Shown: positions 61,690 to 64,000 of the stretch, one piece after another
Numbering within the stretch: the first letter of the stretch is position 1
Layout: each line of letters starts with the position of its first letter
Assembly: GCA_009773495.1 (NCBI GenBank)
Contig: WSXW01000002.1
Location: 62,001 to 126,000 of the forward strand
Direction: 5' to 3'
DNA length: 64,000 nt
DNA from: Bacillota bacterium
GTDB taxonomy: Bacteria > Bacillota > UBA994
Notes under the pieces: generated by a model
The model's database searches: none
Told to the model about the DNA's origin: nothing
The model's input: the letters and a program-made list of their open reading frames with translations, nothing else
Position numbers and translations under genes: made by a program

Positions 61690-62214
61690 ATGGGAAGACT
61701 TAAGATGCAGAAGATGGTCCGACTGTCTTTACTCGTCAGTGGAGCAGCTGTACTACACGTGGTAGAGAGCTGGCTACCAAATCCCTTTGTGTTTTTACTG
61801 GGTCCAGGAGCTAAGCTTGGTCTGGCTAATGTGGTAACGCTGGCAGTAGTGTTAGCCTATGGGTGGAGAGAGGCTTTTGTAGTGGCAGTGCTTCGCTCCT
61901 TTCTCGGCAGTCTCGTTGCAGGCACGTTTTTGACCTTTGGCTTTTACATGAGCTTAGCGGGTGCTATCACTAGCGCCTTAGCCATGGGGGTTTTACGTGC
62001 TCTGCAGGGGAACAAGCTCAGCGCCATCGGGCTGAGTATCGTTGGAGCCGTTACGCATATTGTGACTCAGCTCACAGTGGCGGCCTTGGCAGTGTCTCAT
62101 TTTGGCCTTTTCGTTCAGTTACCTTGGCTATTATTGTTTGCGATTCCCACAGGATGTTTCGTAGGAGTGGTCGGAGGGCTGTTATACAAGACCATGCCTA
62201 AAGAGACAGATTGA
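61690..62214 (+). CDS. Gx transporter family protein (heptaprenyl-PP synthase component I-like)
   Basis: 174 residues, five to six spans. 'LGPGAKLGLANVVTLAVVLAYG' and 'FLGSLVAGTF' match Pfam Hpre_diP_synt_I (Gx family), membrane proteins probably related to ECF-type S components, not real synthases. Often next to apbE and maf in Bacillota. Starts at ATG 61690 after TAAGG. Confidence 0.83.
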   Translation: MGRLKMQKMVRLSLLVSGAAVLHVVESWLPNPFVFLLGPGAKLGLANVVTLAVVLAYGWREAFVVAVLRSFLGSLVAGTFLTFGFYMSLAGAITSALAMGVLRALQGNKLSAIGLSIVGAVTHIVTQLTVAALAVSHFGLFVQLPWLLLFAIPTGCFVGVVGGLLYKTMPKETD

Positions 62215-62229
62215 GAAAGGATGGGTAGG

Positions 62230-62481
62230 ATGAAGTCTAGACGTAATGGGTGGATACTACTGTTGTTTCTAATTGTCGGCGCTTTCCTAGGTGGGTTACT
62301 CGGTAAAGTGCTCGGGTCCTATGCGCCTTTTTTGAATTGGTCAAGCCCTACCTATGGCATAAGCCCTCCTTTTTGCATTAATCTAGACATGCTATCCTTG
62401 ACTTTCGGTTTAACTTTGCGTCTCACCGTGGCTGGCGTTATTGGCCTCATTCTGAGTTATTTCGCCTACCGCGCCTTGTAA
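62230..62481 (+). CDS. DUF4321 membrane protein
   Basis: 83 residues, two spans. 'ILLLFLIVGAFLGGLLGKVLG' and 'FGLTLRLTVAGVIGLILSYFAYR' fit DUF4321, a small Bacillota family found before maf. Start at ATG 62230 (AAAGGATGGG upstream); ATG 62221 is possible. Overlaps maf by 1 nt. Confidence 0.78.
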   Translation: MKSRRNGWILLLFLIVGAFLGGLLGKVLGSYAPFLNWSSPTYGISPPFCINLDMLSLTFGLTLRLTVAGVIGLILSYFAYRAL

Positions 62482-63065
62482 TGAAGACGCTGTATCTGGC
62501 TTCTGCTTCACCACGACGTAACGAATTGTTACGTCAGGTGGGCATCACCCCAATAATAGTGCCGTCGAGCTTTAATGAGGCCATCTTTCTTGACGGGGAC
62601 CCACAGAAAATCACCATGGATTACGCCTTAGGTAAGGTGCAACATGCTTTTCCGTTGCCACAGCCAGGGTTATGTATTGGTGCAGACACCGTGGTAGCTG
62701 TGCGTGGCCAGGTCTTGGCGAAGCCTGAGAGTTTTGAGCATGCTTGTGAGATGCTGCGTGAGCTCTCGGGGGTAGAGCACGAGGTAGTAACTGGGATTGC
62801 TATTGCTGACTCGCCATCGCACTACTTAGTTGAGTATGAGGTTACCAAGGTGCGTTTTCGTCAGCTAAGTGAAGCAGATATTGCCGCTTATGTCAGTACA
62901 GGAGAACCTATGGATAAGGCGGGGGCCTACGCCATTCAGGGTAAGGCGGCCATATTCGTTGAAGGAATCTCAGGTTGTTATTCTAACGTCGTTGGGTTGC
63001 CTTTAGCTCGCCTGAATGTAATGCTTAACAAGTGGGGCTTGAACCTAACGTCCGCTTGGAGGTAG
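62481..63065 (+). CDS. maf: Maf-family nucleotide pyrophosphatase
   Basis: 194 residues. 'LASASPRRNELL', 'GADTVVAV', 'KPESFEHACEML', 'DKAGAYAIQGKAAIF' and 'GLPLARL' are family motifs. Cleaves dTTP/UTP or modified nucleotides. maf-radC-mreB order conserved with Bacillus. Confidence 0.93.
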   Translation: MKTLYLASASPRRNELLRQVGITPIIVPSSFNEAIFLDGDPQKITMDYALGKVQHAFPLPQPGLCIGADTVVAVRGQVLAKPESFEHACEMLRELSGVEHEVVTGIAIADSPSHYLVEYEVTKVRFRQLSEADIAAYVSTGEPMDKAGAYAIQGKAAIFVEGISGCYSNVVGLPLARLNVMLNKWGLNLTSAWR

Positions 63066-63067
63066 GT

Positions 63068-63742
63068 ATGTTAATTAGAGAACTTCCGGAACGTGAACGT
63101 CCGCGTGAGCGTCTATTAAGTCGTGGAGCAGCACAGCTCTCTAATGCCGAGTTACTAGCTATCCTTATGGCGACATCAGGGCAGAGAGGCGAAAATGTTA
63201 TCGATTTAGCACAACGTGTGCTCACAAAACTAGGGGATTTACAGAACCTAACACGTTACACTTTCGAGGAGCTATGTGATATTAAAGGCATAGGTCCTGC
63301 TAAGGCCGTGTCAATTATGGCTGTAGTAGAACTGTCCCGTCGCCTTAATCTCGACGGAGCAGTTCCCACAACTGTTCGCTCCCCCCAAGACGTCAAGCGC
63401 CTGCTGATAGACCGTTTTCGCTTTGAGGAGCGAGAGCGCTTTTTCGCAGTTCTTCTGAACACCAAGAATCACTGCATGGGCGTAGAGGAGATTTCGGTGG
63501 GGAGCCTTAATTCTTCGATTGTGCACCCTCGTGAAGTGTTTAAAGCAGCGATTAGGCGTAGTGCAGCGTCCCTCATCGTCGCTCACAACCATCCCAGTGG
63601 AGATTGTACCCCATCACGGGAGGATGTTGAAGTGACTCGCAGGTTGTGTGAGACTGGCCGTGTTATAGGTATTGAGGTCCTAGACCATGTTATTTTTGGT
63701 GATGGGGTTATACTAAGCCTAAAGGAAAAGGGTCTCATGTAA
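63068..63742 (+). CDS. radC: RadC-family JAB-domain protein
   Basis: 224 residues. Helix-hairpin-helix ('FEELCDIKGIGPAKAVSI') then the JAB/MPN metal site: 'HNHPSGDCTPSREDVEVT'. Function unsettled despite the DNA-repair name. GGAGGTAGGT before ATG 63068, favoured over the track's GTG 63032. Confidence 0.93.
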   Translation: MLIRELPERERPRERLLSRGAAQLSNAELLAILMATSGQRGENVIDLAQRVLTKLGDLQNLTRYTFEELCDIKGIGPAKAVSIMAVVELSRRLNLDGAVPTTVRSPQDVKRLLIDRFRFEERERFFAVLLNTKNHCMGVEEISVGSLNSSIVHPREVFKAAIRRSAASLIVAHNHPSGDCTPSREDVEVTRRLCETGRVIGIEVLDHVIFGDGVILSLKEKGLM

Positions 63743-63750
63743 AGGAGTAG

Positions 63751-64000
<250 letters not shown>

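Overview
The window is a gene-dense bacterial chromosome segment of moderate G+C, judged by eye and not counted. It looks like an anaerobic Bacillota (Clostridia-like) genome. Reasons: strong AGGAGG-type ribosome sites with frequent TTG/GTG starts, a T-box leader, Gram-positive lipoprotein signals, GerM/LonB-type genes, and a gene order recognisable from Bacillus and Clostridium. Two backbone stretches stand out: marR(ysmB)-murI-gerM-rph-rdgB-yfcE/tRNAs-tig-clpP-clpX-lonB-lon-ysxC, and valS-folC // maf-radC-mreB. The species cannot be named from the sequence alone.

Layout. 1-12 kb is envelope and accessory: a MATE-like exporter, an ECF sigma/anti-sigma operon with a bactofilin-like membrane protein and a DUF4097 protein, an M14 carboxypeptidase, an SH3b amidase, an unusual GRxGG repeat protein, a lipoprotein, a DUF606 transporter and an S9 peptidase. 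12-18 kb holds a small Cys-rich protein, a CapA-like protein, a tandem HD-GYP-like protein, DUF896, and on the minus strand an amidohydrolase and a DppA D-aminopeptidase. 18-26 kb has two GerMN lipoproteins, a large lipoprotein amidase, the murI-gerM-rph block and three tRNAs. 26-35 kb is protein quality control (tig, clpP, clpX, lonB, lon), ysxC and an ATP-grasp ligase. 35-42 kb has a decayed stretch, a minus-strand NitT/TauT-type ABC transporter, a stand-alone carboxyltransferase and an unusual kinase-like membrane protein. 42-48 kb is the valS T-box leader interrupted by a group II intron, then valS and folC. 48-56 kb is an [FeFe]-hydrogenase locus: a putative sensory branch, then HydC/HydB/HydA. 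56-62 kb is an Rnf cluster (C-D-E-A-B) plus apbE, with no rnfG. The window ends with a Gx protein, DUF4321, maf, radC and the start of mreB.

How it works together. The hydrogenase and Rnf genes together suggest energy conservation by electron bifurcation (NADH and ferredoxin to H2) and ferredoxin:NAD+ oxidoreduction coupled to ion pumping. A Rex-like palindrome precedes the hydC-hydA operon. This 13-14 kb redox block sits between folC and maf, where Bacillus has other genes.

Most notable points: a group IIC-like intron inserted exactly behind the T-box terminator of valS, with a frameshifted maturase; an Rnf locus without rnfG but with apbE; a HydS-like hydrogenase with DRTGG, PHP and GHKL partners; a family of intergenic palindromic GTTCCT/AGGAAC repeats at six or so sites; and two small genes missed by the ORF track (31 aa and 50 aa).
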